Below, in pieces: positions 52,338 to 62,158 of a stretch of DNA of 64,000 bases. The stretch's first letter is position 1. Each line of letters opens with the position of its first letter. The stretch comes from JBPCNH01 sp051001455 (GTDB lineage Bacteria; Actinomycetota; CADDZG01; WHSQ01): positions 1 to 64,000 of the forward strand of contig JBPCNH010000004.1 of the NCBI GenBank assembly GCA_051001455.1, written 5' to 3'. The position numbers and the translations under genes are program-made. The notes below the pieces were generated by a model, which worked only from the letters and a program-made list of their open reading frames with translations, was not told the DNA's origin and did not search any database.

Positions 52338-53330
52338 CTATCCAGACCGGCCGTCGAGGACGTCGCCGTCGGCCGCCGTGACCCCGGTGAGACGAGCATC
52401 CGACAGAACCTTTGCTCGCTCGCCGAGTACACAGTTCTCCACCGAGGCGCCCGCTTCGATGATCACACCAGGCAGCAGGACGGACCTGTCCACACGAGCC
52501 CCCTCCGCTATCGAGCACCCACTGCCGATGCAGGACGAGGATACCTGCGCGCCGTCGATCGAGACGTCCTCGGCCACAACGTTGGTGTCTCGTCCCGGAG
52601 CGACAACGGCGTCTGTCTTGAAGCGGCCCTCGAGCGCCTCGAGATTGGCTTGCAGGTACTTCTCCGGGGTTCCTATGTCCATCCAGTAGGCATCCGTCGG
52701 CGTCGCGAACAGACGCTCGCCGTCTGCCACCATGCCGGGGAACAAGCCGCGCTCGGTGGACCAGGATTTGCCGGACGGGATCTTTGCAAGGACCTCGGGC
52801 TCGAGCAGATAGACACCCGCATTGATCAGGTTCGTCGGTGCCTCATGACGGGGGGGTTTCTCGATGAACCCCAGGACACGGCCGTCCTCCTGCGTGGGAA
52901 CGACACCGTAGGCAGATGGGTCTTCTACCGGCGTCAACACGATCGTCCCTTGCGCCTGCCGCTCTCGATGGAATGCCAAGACCGCGCCGAGATCCATATC
53001 CGTGAGCACGTCTCCGTTGAACGCGAAGAACGTCTCGCCGTCTATGAGGTCTTCCGCGTTCTTCAACGCGCCGGCGGTGCCCAACGGCTCGACCTCGTGC
53101 CTGACATGAACCTGCAATCCTCGTGACCGGGCCTCATCGACCGACGCGGTGAAGGTCTCGGCGAGGTACGACGTCAATAGGACGACTTCATCGATGTCGT
53201 ACCTCTGCAAGAGATCGAAAACATGATGCAGATGAGGCTGGTTCGCCACGGGCAACAGGTGCTTCGGCCGGGTCAGGGTCAGAGGCCGGAGCCGCGTACC
53301 GACACCACCTGCGATGAGCAGTGCTTTCAT
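52338..53330 (-). CDS. NDP-sugar nucleotidyltransferase (mannose-1-phosphate guanylyltransferase type)
   Basis: 330 residues. KALLIAGGVGTRLRPLTLTR then PKHLLPVANQPHLHHVFDLL is the signature of this family; FAFNGDVLTDMDLGAVLAFH is the metal site; a left-handed beta-helix follows (VVAEDVSIDGAQVSSSCIGS). With ManB at 31.5 kb it could make GDP-mannose, and the fucose synthase at 57 kb would use a GDP-mannose product. Confidence 0.88.
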   Translation of the reverse strand: MKALLIAGGVGTRLRPLTLTRPKHLLPVANQPHLHHVFDLLQRYDIDEVVLLTSYLAETFTASVDEARSRGLQVHVRHEVEPLGTAGALKNAEDLIDGETFFAFNGDVLTDMDLGAVLAFHRERQAQGTIVLTPVEDPSAYGVVPTQEDGRVLGFIEKPPRHEAPTNLINAGVYLLEPEVLAKIPSGKSWSTERGLFPGMVADGERLFATPTDAYWMDIGTPEKYLQANLEALEGRFKTDAVVAPGRDTNVVAEDVSIDGAQVSSSCIGSGCSIAEGARVDRSVLLPGVIIEAGASVENCVLGERAKVLSDARLTGVTAADGDVLDGRSG

Positions 53331-53354
53331 GTGCTTAAGACCATGTGCAGATGG

Positions 53355-53807
53355 TCAGGCTCCCGACATGCGGCGGAAGGACACACCCACTAGCGCTATA
53401 CCGAGCGCAACGACGACGACACCGATCCAACGGAGCAGTGGAACATGTTCGTGGAGAACCACCCGGGAGAAGGCCACGATGATCACGTAGGAGAGACCGA
53501 CCACGGGATAGGCAACCGACAACGGCACCTGCGAGAGAACGACCAGCCAGAACAACGCGGAGATCCCGAAAAGAGTGAGGCCGATCCATAGGGCGGGTTC
53601 CTTGGCCATCCGCACCAACGTGTCGCTCGCAGCGGCGAACTCAGACTGGCCGATCCGGCCGATCCGGGTCATGGCGTGCTTCAGGGTTACCTGTCCTGCG
53701 GTGGCGAATCCGACGCTGACGAGCAGCAGAACCAGCACCATGAGGTCGCTGAGGCGCGACGCGCCGGCGGCAGGGGCGGCTTGAGGAGATGGTGCCTCGA
53801 TAGACAT
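53355..53807 (-). CDS. Four-helix EamA/SMR-type membrane protein
   Basis: 150 residues, four helices, with KHAMTRIG-like N-terminal loop and PVVGLSYVIIVAFSRVVLHE, LLRWIGVVVVALGIALVGVS. Half-size transporter that would dimerise. In polysaccharide clusters such proteins may flip lipid-linked sugars; that is inference. Confidence 0.75.
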   Translation of the reverse strand: MSIEAPSPQAAPAAGASRLSDLMVLVLLLVSVGFATAGQVTLKHAMTRIGRIGQSEFAAASDTLVRMAKEPALWIGLTLFGISALFWLVVLSQVPLSVAYPVVGLSYVIIVAFSRVVLHEHVPLLRWIGVVVVALGIALVGVSFRRMSGA

Positions 53808-53839
53808 CTGGGGCAGTTTAGAGGGTACGGTCTATCCGG

Positions 53840-55858
53840 CTACCCGGTACAGCTGACCTTGATGCCGGCGCCTTCGGTCCATGTGATGCTCCCCTTTTTG
53901 AAGTCGGCGGATATCTTTCCCGCTTCCTCGGTTTGATCCGCTACAGGGTAGCCACAATCCGACATTGCCTCACCCAACTCGATGTATCGGGTTCCGACGC
54001 GGCCCCAGAGTGCGTAGACGTCCCCCTCGGGGACCCGGTAGAGCGCTCCTCCCGTGAATCTCTGTCGCATTCCCCCATTCGGCAGCGACGCTCGCTTGTG
54101 ACGATCGCTACGAGGCAGACCGAGCACCCCTTTGTTTCCACCGTGCGCGACGAACGCAGACTCGAATACACCCCTTATCGCATAGGCACCGAGGCCCTTG
54201 CGCCGGAGGATACGTCCCTTCTCGTAGAGAGCGCCGAGGTGCGATCCGGGACCCCACACGTCCGAGCGGGGCATGCCCAGCTTGCCCTTCTCACGACCGG
54301 TGCGGTTGTACTTCGCAAGCACTCGGCCGTACTGCCACACGACTTTTTGCGAAGTGTCGGTCATCCGGCCACGGCTGAAGTCCTGAGCCCACCCGGTCGG
54401 GTCCGAGACGCCCTTCGGGACGCGGTAAACGCTCGAGGTGACGTCTCCCGGCGCGCCGTCGAGGGACCGGTACTTGCTCACGAACCGGGATCCGACCGCC
54501 TGGCCTACGTCGACCCGGAAGAGCGAGTCCTTCAATCCCAGCGCTTGTCGCACGTTCCACCCCGACGCCCGGTGCGTCTTGGTCGAACCTGCGATCCGCA
54601 CCCCCCCGGTGTTGTCGGCGTTCACCACGGTGACGCGGCCCGAGACCCCGAACGGCTTCACCAGCTGGAAATCCTGAACCGAACCGGTCCCGAACGCGGC
54701 GTCGAGCTTGTTCGAGAACTCGCCCCACAGCATCTCGACCTTCCACTTGAAATTCGGGTTCGCTCCGCCCGCCCGGTCGGGACCGTCCCGCACGCCCCGC
54801 AGGTAAGGGATCGCCGCGCCGCCCCACACCTTGTCGTTGTCCTCGGTATGTCCGCCCGAAGAGGACGAATACAACGCCTGGATCGGCTCGCCCTGATGCA
54901 AGATCACCTTGTCGAGCGTGTCGTCGACGGCCGACTTCCATGCGGCCCAGTAGCTACCGGAGCCGGTCCTCTTGGAATCGCCGATGTATGCCTGGTCGAT
55001 GGTCGAGTCGTAAACCGCGCAGTCGCACGGGTGTCTGTTCTGTCCCGAACGCTTCACCTTCGAGTACGCATAGGTACGTCCCGCCATCGCTTGTGCTTTG
55101 AGCACGGCCTTGGGCCAGGACGATGGAACCTCGCCGAGCCCGTAGAGGTATTTCTGCATCGACAGGGCCAGGACTGCCCGAGCGCAGTAGCCGCCGCAGG
55201 AGTCCGAGGAATAGGTGCCCAGTTGGATGCTCCCGTAGGCGTACTTCGGACTCTTTCCGGTGAGCGAAACGAGCGTTCCGAACTTCTGATACTTCAGCAC
55301 CAGCGGCTGGTTGGGGCCACCGAAGACGCCGGTCCCGTCGACCTTGACCTGCTCGCCGTTCTTGTAGAGACGCATGCCGCCGGTAGGACTCGCCTCGGCC
55401 CGCCATGCGTCGCCCTCCACACCTTCGGCGATCTTGCCGGGGGTTCCTTTCACCTTCACCCGCAAGGTCCCCGCGCCGTCGCCCATGGGGGAAGACGTGA
55501 AAGAGATCTTCGAAAGGCCACTACCTCCGTAGAGAGGAAGAAGACCGACGCGGATGCGCTTCGGCATCGCCTGGGTCGAGATGTTGGCGCCGCTGTAGTA
55601 CTTGGTCAGGATCCGCTTCGCCGACTTGCCGTTCTTAGCGCGCCCGTAGGCTCCGTACTGCGACATCCCGATGCCGTGCCCCCATCCGCCTCCGGTGATG
55701 GTCACCACCCGCTCGGCCTTCGCCGGCGTAGGAACGAGAACCGCGGCGAGAAGCCCCGCCACCAAGAGGCAGCGGACCGAGGCTTTGATAGGTGTAGGCA
55801 TAGGAGTAGGCACTCCTCCTTGATGGGCATACGGCTGAACGTACGCAGAAACTGACAT
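53840..55858 (-). CDS. Secreted SpoIID/LytB-domain protein with LGFP-like repeats
   Basis: 672 residues. Signal peptide (CLLVAGLLAAVLVPTPAKA); SpoIID domain with GGWGHGIGMSQYGAYGRAKN, EVPSSWPKAVLKAQAMAGRT, SSSGGHTEDNDKVWGG and YLRGVRDGPD; C-terminal tandem LGFP-type units (GKLGMPRSDVWGPGSHLGAL, GVLGLPRSD). SpoIID enzymes are lytic transglycosylases. ATG 55858 is used, but ATG 55801 directly before the signal peptide is equally plausible. Confidence 0.85.
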   Translation of the reverse strand: MSVSAYVQPYAHQGGVPTPMPTPIKASVRCLLVAGLLAAVLVPTPAKAERVVTITGGGWGHGIGMSQYGAYGRAKNGKSAKRILTKYYSGANISTQAMPKRIRVGLLPLYGGSGLSKISFTSSPMGDGAGTLRVKVKGTPGKIAEGVEGDAWRAEASPTGGMRLYKNGEQVKVDGTGVFGGPNQPLVLKYQKFGTLVSLTGKSPKYAYGSIQLGTYSSDSCGGYCARAVLALSMQKYLYGLGEVPSSWPKAVLKAQAMAGRTYAYSKVKRSGQNRHPCDCAVYDSTIDQAYIGDSKRTGSGSYWAAWKSAVDDTLDKVILHQGEPIQALYSSSSGGHTEDNDKVWGGAAIPYLRGVRDGPDRAGGANPNFKWKVEMLWGEFSNKLDAAFGTGSVQDFQLVKPFGVSGRVTVVNADNTGGVRIAGSTKTHRASGWNVRQALGLKDSLFRVDVGQAVGSRFVSKYRSLDGAPGDVTSSVYRVPKGVSDPTGWAQDFSRGRMTDTSQKVVWQYGRVLAKYNRTGREKGKLGMPRSDVWGPGSHLGALYEKGRILRRKGLGAYAIRGVFESAFVAHGGNKGVLGLPRSDRHKRASLPNGGMRQRFTGGALYRVPEGDVYALWGRVGTRYIELGEAMSDCGYPVADQTEEAGKISADFKKGSITWTEGAGIKVSCTG

Positions 55859-55913
55859 GTACAGCCACCCACTGTCTCACGACCCGCCGCTTACGAGCGA
55901 ACCATCGGCGGCT

Positions 55914-56975
55914 CTATCCGTCTATAACGTTGCGATAAGCGTCCATGCTTGCCTTGGCAGCCCTCGTCCAGGTGAATCCCGCCGCCCGGGCCCGCCCGGA
56001 CATGGCCAGGGCGCTCCGGAGCGCCGGCTCGGTAGCAACCCGAACGAGAGCGTCGGCGAGCGCCTCGACATCCTCGGCGTCCACCAGCTCGGCTGCGTCA
56101 CCTAGGACCTCGCCGGCCGTCCTGTACCGGGCTGCTACGACGGGGGTACCGGCGGCCATCGCCTCGAGCGGGGGGAGCCCGAATCCCTCGTAGAGGGACG
56201 GGTAACAGAAAACCGAAGCGGCCGCCATGAGCCCCGGCAAGGAGGCCTCATCGATCCACCCCGGCAGTAATACCCCCGGAGTCGGCGGGAGTTCCTCCCC
56301 CCAGCCTTTAGGTCCCGCGATCACGAGCGTCCAACCCTCGAGCCGGCGCGATGCCTCCCCCCAAGCAGCTACCAGACGAGCCAGGTTCTTGCGAGGCTCG
56401 AGCGTGCCGACGGCGAGTACGAAGGGTCCGGGGATGCGCAGTCGTTCCAATGCGAGCTCGGACAAAGGCGACGCTCCGAAGAAGACCGGTGACACACCCT
56501 CGGACGTAACCGTCACCTTGTCACCCGAAACTCCGAGCCTCTCGACCACTTCCTCGGCAACCGCAGCCGTAGGTACGAGGACCCCGGCTGCTCTATCCAC
56601 CGACCAGGGAACCAGTTCGCGCAGCCGGTGCCCCCCCGGGAAAACGTCGTCTCGAAAGAAGGACAGGTCGTGGACGGTGACGACCCCGGCGGTCTTCTTC
56701 GCCGGCGGCAGAACGAAGTTGGTGGCATGGATGAGATCGACCTCTCCGACGAGTCGCTCGATGGGCGGCCACCCGAACCTCATCCATCCCCGTCGCATCA
56801 AGCGCGCAGGTACCCGCCACCGGCGTACGGCAGGGTCTCTCGCCCCACCGAAGGCGACGGCGTATCTGACGAGATCGGTACCGGCTAGCTCGAGCTCGGA
56901 CGCGAGCTCATCCGTGTAGCGCGCCACGCCGGTAGGGGGATCCAGCAACGGTCCCCAGTCGTAGGCGACCTTCAT
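55914..56975 (-). CDS. Family 4 glycosyltransferase
   Basis: 353 residues. FVLAVGTLEPRKNLARLVAA, VFCYPSLYEGFGLPPLEAMA (the EX7E glycosyl-binding stretch), GTPVVAARYRTAGEV. It lies 21 bp after the fucose synthase gene. Acceptor unknown; perhaps a fucosyl or mannosyl transferase. Confidence 0.88.
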   Translation of the reverse strand: MKVAYDWGPLLDPPTGVARYTDELASELELAGTDLVRYAVAFGGARDPAVRRWRVPARLMRRGWMRFGWPPIERLVGEVDLIHATNFVLPPAKKTAGVVTVHDLSFFRDDVFPGGHRLRELVPWSVDRAAGVLVPTAAVAEEVVERLGVSGDKVTVTSEGVSPVFFGASPLSELALERLRIPGPFVLAVGTLEPRKNLARLVAAWGEASRRLEGWTLVIAGPKGWGEELPPTPGVLLPGWIDEASLPGLMAAASVFCYPSLYEGFGLPPLEAMAAGTPVVAARYRTAGEVLGDAAELVDAEDVEALADALVRVATEPALRSALAMSGRARAAGFTWTRAAKASMDAYRNVIDG

Positions 56976-56996
56976 CCGGTGCTCATCGGCGAGGGG

Positions 56997-57959
56997 TCAG
57001 ACCGTGGCTCGTTCGGCAGCCTCGCGGTTGTCTACGTACCAGTCGATGGTCCGGCGGAGCCCCTCCTCTAAACTCACCTTTGCTTCGAAGCCGAACAGCT
57101 CCCGGGCACGGGTTCCGTCTACCCTGCGACGAGGTTGACCGTCCGGCTTGCTCGGGTCCCAGCGGATGGTTCCCTCGAAACCGACGAGCTTGACGATGAG
57201 CTCGGCTAGATCCTTGATCAAGACCTCGTGGTCGGCGCCCAGGTTGACGGGCTCGGCTCCGTCGTAATGCTCGGCTGCAAGAGCTATCCCTTCGGCCGCG
57301 TCCTCGACGTAGAGGAACTCGCGCGACGCGGTTCCCGATCCCCACACATCGATGTGATCGAGGCCTTGCTCTTTCGCGTCCACCGCTTTCTTGATCAGCG
57401 CAGGGATGACATGAGAGACGGCCGGATTGAACTTATCGCGCGGCCCGTAGAGATTCGTCGGCAAGAGGTAGATCGCGTTCTGGCCATATTGCTCGCGGTT
57501 GGCTTGCGCATGGACCAACAATGCTTTCTTGGCCACCCCGTACGGTGCGTTCGTCTCTTCTGGGTAGCCACTCCATAGGTCCTCCTCCCGGAAAGGAACC
57601 TCGGTGAACTTCGGATATGCGCAGATGGTTCCGAGGAGGACGGTCTTCTCGATGTTGTGTTTGCGCGCCTCCTCGATCACATGGGTCCCCATCAGCAGAT
57701 TGCTGACGTAGAGGTCGGCGGGGTTCTTCATGTTGGCGCCGATCCCGCCGACGCGTGCGGCTAGATGGATCACCAGATCCGGGCGGGTCTCTTCGTACAG
57801 CCGGGACACATCCTCCGGGCGCCTGAGATCGAGATCCTTGCTTCGCGGGATGAAGAAATCCGCCGCCCCTCTGCTCGTCAACCGCTCTCGCAGAGCGGTC
57901 CCGAGGAACCCGGCTCCCCCCGTGATCACGATCCGACGGCCCTTCCAGAAAGAAGTCAT
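56997..57959 (-). CDS. fcl: GDP-L-fucose synthase-like reductase/epimerase
   Basis: 320 residues. RIVITGGAGFLGTALRERLT, VIHLAARVGGIGANMKNPAD (the conserved GGI-AN segment), LGTICAYPKFTEVPFREEDL, NAPYGVAKKALLVHAQANRE, and LPTNLYGPRDKFNPAVSHVI are Fcl hallmarks. It converts GDP-4-keto-6-deoxymannose to GDP-fucose. No gmd in the window. Confidence 0.92.
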   Translation of the reverse strand: MTSFWKGRRIVITGGAGFLGTALRERLTSRGAADFFIPRSKDLDLRRPEDVSRLYEETRPDLVIHLAARVGGIGANMKNPADLYVSNLLMGTHVIEEARKHNIEKTVLLGTICAYPKFTEVPFREEDLWSGYPEETNAPYGVAKKALLVHAQANREQYGQNAIYLLPTNLYGPRDKFNPAVSHVIPALIKKAVDAKEQGLDHIDVWGSGTASREFLYVEDAAEGIALAAEHYDGAEPVNLGADHEVLIKDLAELIVKLVGFEGTIRWDPSKPDGQPRRRVDGTRARELFGFEAKVSLEEGLRRTIDWYVDNREAAERATV

Positions 57960-58029
57960 CCGACGATGTTACGGGACGTGTCTTTGGCGAGCTTCCGACC
58001 GAGGGCGCCGCTTCGGGGACAATCTCCCG

Positions 58030-59133
58030 GTGGAAGGAGAGCTGAGAGTAGCCATGACGCTGGAACAATGCTGGCACCGCGTTCCCGGGGGGACGGGGGT
58101 CGCCGGCATCGGTATGGCGCGCTCCGTCGACGCTCTAGACGACATCCAGGTGATCGGCGTGGCGGCGGCACACCGCGCCGCGCCGCCCGCGGCGTGGCTG
58201 CCACCCGTCGAGGTCCGTCATCTGCCCCTGCCGCGCCTCGCCCTGTACGAAGCCTGGCATCGCCTGCGACTACCTCGGGTGGAGCGTGCCACCGGATCGG
58301 TAGACGTGATCCACGCAACTACGTTCGCGATCCCTCCTCGTTCCGCTCCCTTGATCGTGACGATCCACGATCTGGCATTCCTCAACGACCCCGCCCATTT
58401 CACGCGCCGGGGAGTGTCGTTCTTCAAGAGAGGGTTCGAGCTTGCCGGGCGCGATGCGGATCTGATCGTCTGCCCGTCCGAGGCCACCGCCGCCCATTGC
58501 GCCGCCTCCGGGATCGACCAAGCCCGGCTGCGCGTTGTTCCGATGGGAGTGGAGGCCGAAGCCGCGAGCGAAGATGACGTTCGAGCGGCAAAGCAACGTT
58601 ACGGCCTCGATCGGCCGTACGTGCTGTGGCTGGGGACGGTAGAGCCGCGCAAGAATCTCGCCCGCTTGATCGAAGCTTTCGTAGCGCTCGACGAGCAGGA
58701 TGTCGATCTGGCTCTCGTCGGCCCCAAGGGGTGGAACGAGGATCTCGAGGGCCTGGTCGCCGACAAGCGAGACCGGATAAAGATCCTGGGGTTCGTCCCC
58801 CACGTCGATCTCGCTCCCCTGTATGCCGGCGCCGAGCTCTTCTGCTTCCCCAGCCTCTTCGAGGGTTTCGGACTCCCCGTCCTCGAGGCGATGGCGCAAT
58901 CCACGCCCGTCGTAACCTCTCGTGGCACGTCCACGGAAGAGATCTCCGGGGATGCTGCGGTGTTGGTCGATCCACTCGACGCAGAGGCCATCACGAACGG
59001 CATGAAACAGGTCCTGGGCGACGAGAGCGTCCGGACCGAGCTGGGGGATAAGGGCCGAGAGAGGGCCGCCGGTTACTCGTGGAGGCGCACCGCAGAGGGC
59101 CTGCAGGAGATCTACTTAGAGGTGACTCGATGA
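58030..59133 (+). CDS. Family 4 glycosyltransferase
   Basis: About 367 residues. AMTLEQCWHRVPGGTGVAGI start region, YVLWLGTVEPRKNLARLIEA, LFCFPSLFEGFGLPVLEAMA. The start is uncertain: GTG 58030, ATG 58054, or a CTG between them after a good GGAGAG. First of three coupled GT4 genes; it is divergent from fcl across 70 bp. Confidence 0.85.
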   Translation: MEGELRVAMTLEQCWHRVPGGTGVAGIGMARSVDALDDIQVIGVAAAHRAAPPAAWLPPVEVRHLPLPRLALYEAWHRLRLPRVERATGSVDVIHATTFAIPPRSAPLIVTIHDLAFLNDPAHFTRRGVSFFKRGFELAGRDADLIVCPSEATAAHCAASGIDQARLRVVPMGVEAEAASEDDVRAAKQRYGLDRPYVLWLGTVEPRKNLARLIEAFVALDEQDVDLALVGPKGWNEDLEGLVADKRDRIKILGFVPHVDLAPLYAGAELFCFPSLFEGFGLPVLEAMAQSTPVVTSRGTSTEEISGDAAVLVDPLDAEAITNGMKQVLGDESVRTELGDKGRERAAGYSWRRTAEGLQEIYLEVTR

Positions 59134-60287
59134 AGAAGGTCGGCATCAACCTGCTGTGGATGGTCCCCGGCGTCGTCGGTGGATCGGAGACCTATCTGAC
59201 TCGCCTCCTACGAGGTCTCAGTGAGAGCGGGAACGACAACGACCTCAGCTACACGATCTTCGCCCTACCGCAGTTCGCGGACGCACATCCCGACCTGGCG
59301 ACGTCGTACCGGGTGGAGTACGCACCCCTATCCGGTCAGCTCAAGTCGTTCCGAGTCGCAGGAGAGAACACGTGGCTGGCCACGCAATGCCGGCGCCAGG
59401 ACATCGATCTCATCCACCACGGTGGCGGCACGATGCCCCTCATCCGCACGACGAGGTCGGTGCTCACCATTCACGACCTGCAGTACCTCTACTTCCCGGA
59501 ATACTTCACCAAGACCAAGCTACGTTTCCTGAAGACGATGGTTCCTCGCAGCGCGGAGGCGGCACGAGTCGTGCTGGTTCCTAGCGAATACACCCGTCGT
59601 AGCGTGATCGAGCGGCTGAGCATCGATCCGAGTCTCGTCACCGTCGTCCCACATGGGATCGCGCCGCGCGAACAGCAGGAAGCTTCTACCGACATCAGGG
59701 AGCGTTTCGATCTTCCGGGTCCCTACTTCCTGTACCCGGCCGCGTCCTATCCCCACAAGAATCATCTGGTGCTGCTGGAAGCTTTCGACAATCTCCTGAA
59801 GGTGCATCCGGAGGCGTCCTTGGTATTCACCGGAGCGAAAGCCTGGCAGGAGTGGAGCGTTGCCAAGGAGATGGGCGAGAGGATCGTCACCGAGATCTCC
59901 AACCGAGGGATAGGCGAACGGGTGAAGAGTCTCGGTTACGTCACGTCGAGCGACCTCGATGGGCTCTATAACGAAGCTACTGCCGTCACGTTTCCCTCTC
60001 GCTTCGAGGGTTTCGGCGCGCCGGTCCTGGAGGCGATGGCGCGCGGTTGTGCGGTCATCGCCGCGAACGCCACCGCGTTGCCGGAGGTCGTTGGAGACGC
60101 GGGGCGGCTCGCATCACCGGACAACGCCGAAGAATGGTGTCTTGCCATGGGCGAGATGATCGAGAACGACACGGCGCGCCGGAAGTTGGCGAAGGCAGGT
60201 GTCCGGCGCGCACGCGAGTTCGGATGGGACAACAGCGCCCGCATCCTGGAGAGCGCCTACCGGCACGCCCTCGAGACCACCCTGTGA
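59130..60287 (+). CDS. Family 4 glycosyltransferase
   Basis: 385 residues. GINLLWMVPGVVGGSETYLT, LTIHDLQYLYFPEYFTKTKL, YFLYPAASYPHKNHLVLLEA, VTFPSRFEGFGAPVLEAMAR. ATG overlaps the previous stop as ATGA. The N-terminal GG-ETY motif is that of polysaccharide GT4 enzymes. Its donor and acceptor are unknown. Confidence 0.88.
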   Translation: MKKVGINLLWMVPGVVGGSETYLTRLLRGLSESGNDNDLSYTIFALPQFADAHPDLATSYRVEYAPLSGQLKSFRVAGENTWLATQCRRQDIDLIHHGGGTMPLIRTTRSVLTIHDLQYLYFPEYFTKTKLRFLKTMVPRSAEAARVVLVPSEYTRRSVIERLSIDPSLVTVVPHGIAPREQQEASTDIRERFDLPGPYFLYPAASYPHKNHLVLLEAFDNLLKVHPEASLVFTGAKAWQEWSVAKEMGERIVTEISNRGIGERVKSLGYVTSSDLDGLYNEATAVTFPSRFEGFGAPVLEAMARGCAVIAANATALPEVVGDAGRLASPDNAEEWCLAMGEMIENDTARRKLAKAGVRRAREFGWDNSARILESAYRHALETTL

Positions 60288-61495
60288 AGCTCGTCGTCCT
60301 GACGCCACACTTCGCTCCGGACAGCGCGCCGACGGGTGTGGTGGTGACCCGCATCGTCGAAGAGCTTGCCGCCAGAGGTCACAGGATCGAGGTTCTCACC
60401 TCGCTGCCCTGGTACCGCGGACACTCTGTCCAAGAGGGCTTCGGTGGGAAGCTCGTCCGTCGTGAAGACACCCCCTGGGGGGAGATCGTGCGCATCCATC
60501 CCTTCCCTACCGAGGACAAGCGCGACATCCTGCGACGCGCTGCCGGCTTCGTCGGATTCAGTGCGCTTGCTGCCGTCATCGGTTCGAAGGGTGATCCCGT
60601 GGACGGCGTGCTCGCAGTCTCTCCACCGTTGACACTCGGGCTAGACGGCTGGGCTATCGCGCGCGCCCGAAAAGCACGCTTCGTCTTCAACGTCCAGGAT
60701 GTGTATCCGGATGTGGCCATCGATCTCGGCGTATTGAAGAGCAGGAGTGTGATCGCCGCGGCACGCCGGATCGAGCGATTCTGCTACGCGCGGGCCGACG
60801 CCGTCACCGTTCTGTCTGATGACCTCAAGGACAATCTGGCCGCCAAGGTGGACGACCCGCACAAGATCGAGGTCATCCCCAACTTCGTCGACACACAAGC
60901 GATCCGGCCGGTGCCGAAAGAGAACGCCTATCGGAAAGAGCACGGCCTCGAGGGCAAGCGGGTCGTGATGTATGCGGGGAACCTTGGCTTCTCGCAACCG
61001 GTAGAGCTGCTGATCGAAGCCGCCGCAACGCTACGGGACGAGGATGTGGCGGTCGTCATAAACGGCAACGGCGCGAAGAGACGGGAGCTCGAGGACAAAG
61101 CGCGCGGTCTCGATAACGTGACATTCGTAGACAGTCAACCGATCGCGCGGCTTCCCGAGGTCCTCGGCGCGGCCGACATCCAAACCGTGATCCTCAGGAA
61201 GGGGCTGGGCGCATCGAGCGTCCCGTCGAAGACGTATTCGATCCTCGCAGCGGGCCGACCGCTGGTGGCCAGCGTTGACCTCGGCAGTGAAGTAGCGCGT
61301 GTGCTGGACCGAAGCGCGGCCGGCGTCGCCGTCCGTCCCGAGAGCGCGGCCGAGTTGACCAAAGCGATCCGGGGGTTGCTGGAGAACCCTGCGGAGATGG
61401 AGTCGATGGGGGCGGCCGGCCGCCGCTTCATCGAAGACTGGGCCTCGCCCGCCGCGGTCGCCGAGGCTTACGAGCAGCTCTTCAACCGGCTCTAA
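60284..61495 (+). CDS. WbuB-like family 4 glycosyltransferase
   Basis: 403 residues from GTG (GTGA overlap). LVVLTPHFAPDSAPTGVVVT, FVFNVQDVYPDVAIDLGVLK, VVMYAGNLGFSQPVELLIEA, ILRKGLGASSVPSKTYSILA. WbuB-type enzymes add N-acetylfucosamine-type sugars in O-antigen synthesis. Here it points to deoxyhexose transfer in line with fcl, as inference. Confidence 0.87.
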   Translation: MKLVVLTPHFAPDSAPTGVVVTRIVEELAARGHRIEVLTSLPWYRGHSVQEGFGGKLVRREDTPWGEIVRIHPFPTEDKRDILRRAAGFVGFSALAAVIGSKGDPVDGVLAVSPPLTLGLDGWAIARARKARFVFNVQDVYPDVAIDLGVLKSRSVIAAARRIERFCYARADAVTVLSDDLKDNLAAKVDDPHKIEVIPNFVDTQAIRPVPKENAYRKEHGLEGKRVVMYAGNLGFSQPVELLIEAAATLRDEDVAVVINGNGAKRRELEDKARGLDNVTFVDSQPIARLPEVLGAADIQTVILRKGLGASSVPSKTYSILAAGRPLVASVDLGSEVARVLDRSAAGVAVRPESAAELTKAIRGLLENPAEMESMGAAGRRFIEDWASPAAVAEAYEQLFNRL

Positions 61496-61513
61496 GGATC
61501 CTCTGCGAAGCGA

Positions 61514-62158
61514 TCAGGGGAGAACTGCCCGGAGCCATTCCTGCAGTTCAGAGATGTAGCGGGGATCGATCGCGTGCGGGAGCGGCGACTCTTTGTAGGT
61601 GACGTGGGCGCCTGCCACCTCGAGGCGCGTGCGGGCGCTGCGGCTGAAATCCGCCGTGATGATGTCGTCGTAAGAACCGTGCCCGATGGCAACCGGGTAA
61701 CCCTGCAGACCCTCGAAGTCCAGTTCGAGATCCTCGACGGTCGGCATGAATCCGCTCAGCGCGATGGTTCCCGCCGGCCGGGGCCGTCCGCCTCCAAGAC
61801 TCAGAGCGAATGACATGACCGCACCTTGGCTGAACCCTCCGATGACCACGCGGTCGTGACCAAGGCCGTGGTCCTCGACCAGAGCATCGAGCCACCGGGA
61901 GAGTGCGTCGAAAGTCTGGGCGAACGTGACCGGGTCTGGGAAGCCGACCCTGTGCACCGCGTACCAGTGCGCACCTCCCGGCGACATCGTCAGGGGCCCA
62001 CGTGGAGAAACCCCCAGAAGACGCTGGTCGGGATCGAGCATGTCGAACAGCGGGTAAAGATCGTTCTCGTCCGCACCACGGCCATGGATAAGGACGAGGA
62101 GTCCGGCCGGTTCGTCTGCCGCCGGTCTGGCCCGGTACTTGAGAAGGCCCACGCTCAT
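61514..62158 (-). CDS. Phospholipase/carboxylesterase-family serine hydrolase
   Basis: 214 residues. GLLVLIHGRGADENDLYPLF, nucleophile VVIGGFSQGAVMSFALSL, acid in GHGSYDDIITADFSR, His in PLPHAID. ATG 62158 overlaps the LCP stop as ATGA. Substrate unknown; perhaps a small ester in the envelope pathway. Confidence 0.86.
   Translation of the reverse strand: MSVGLLKYRARPAADEPAGLLVLIHGRGADENDLYPLFDMLDPDQRLLGVSPRGPLTMSPGGAHWYAVHRVGFPDPVTFAQTFDALSRWLDALVEDHGLGHDRVVIGGFSQGAVMSFALSLGGGRPRPAGTIALSGFMPTVEDLELDFEGLQGYPVAIGHGSYDDIITADFSRSARTRLEVAGAHVTYKESPLPHAIDPRYISELQEWLRAVLP

Noticed and set aside
53933..55855. 640-codon open frame antisense to the SpoIID/LGFP gene
   Set aside because: It is a GC-rich shadow; it lacks domains and lies fully over a gene with a signal peptide and clear motifs.
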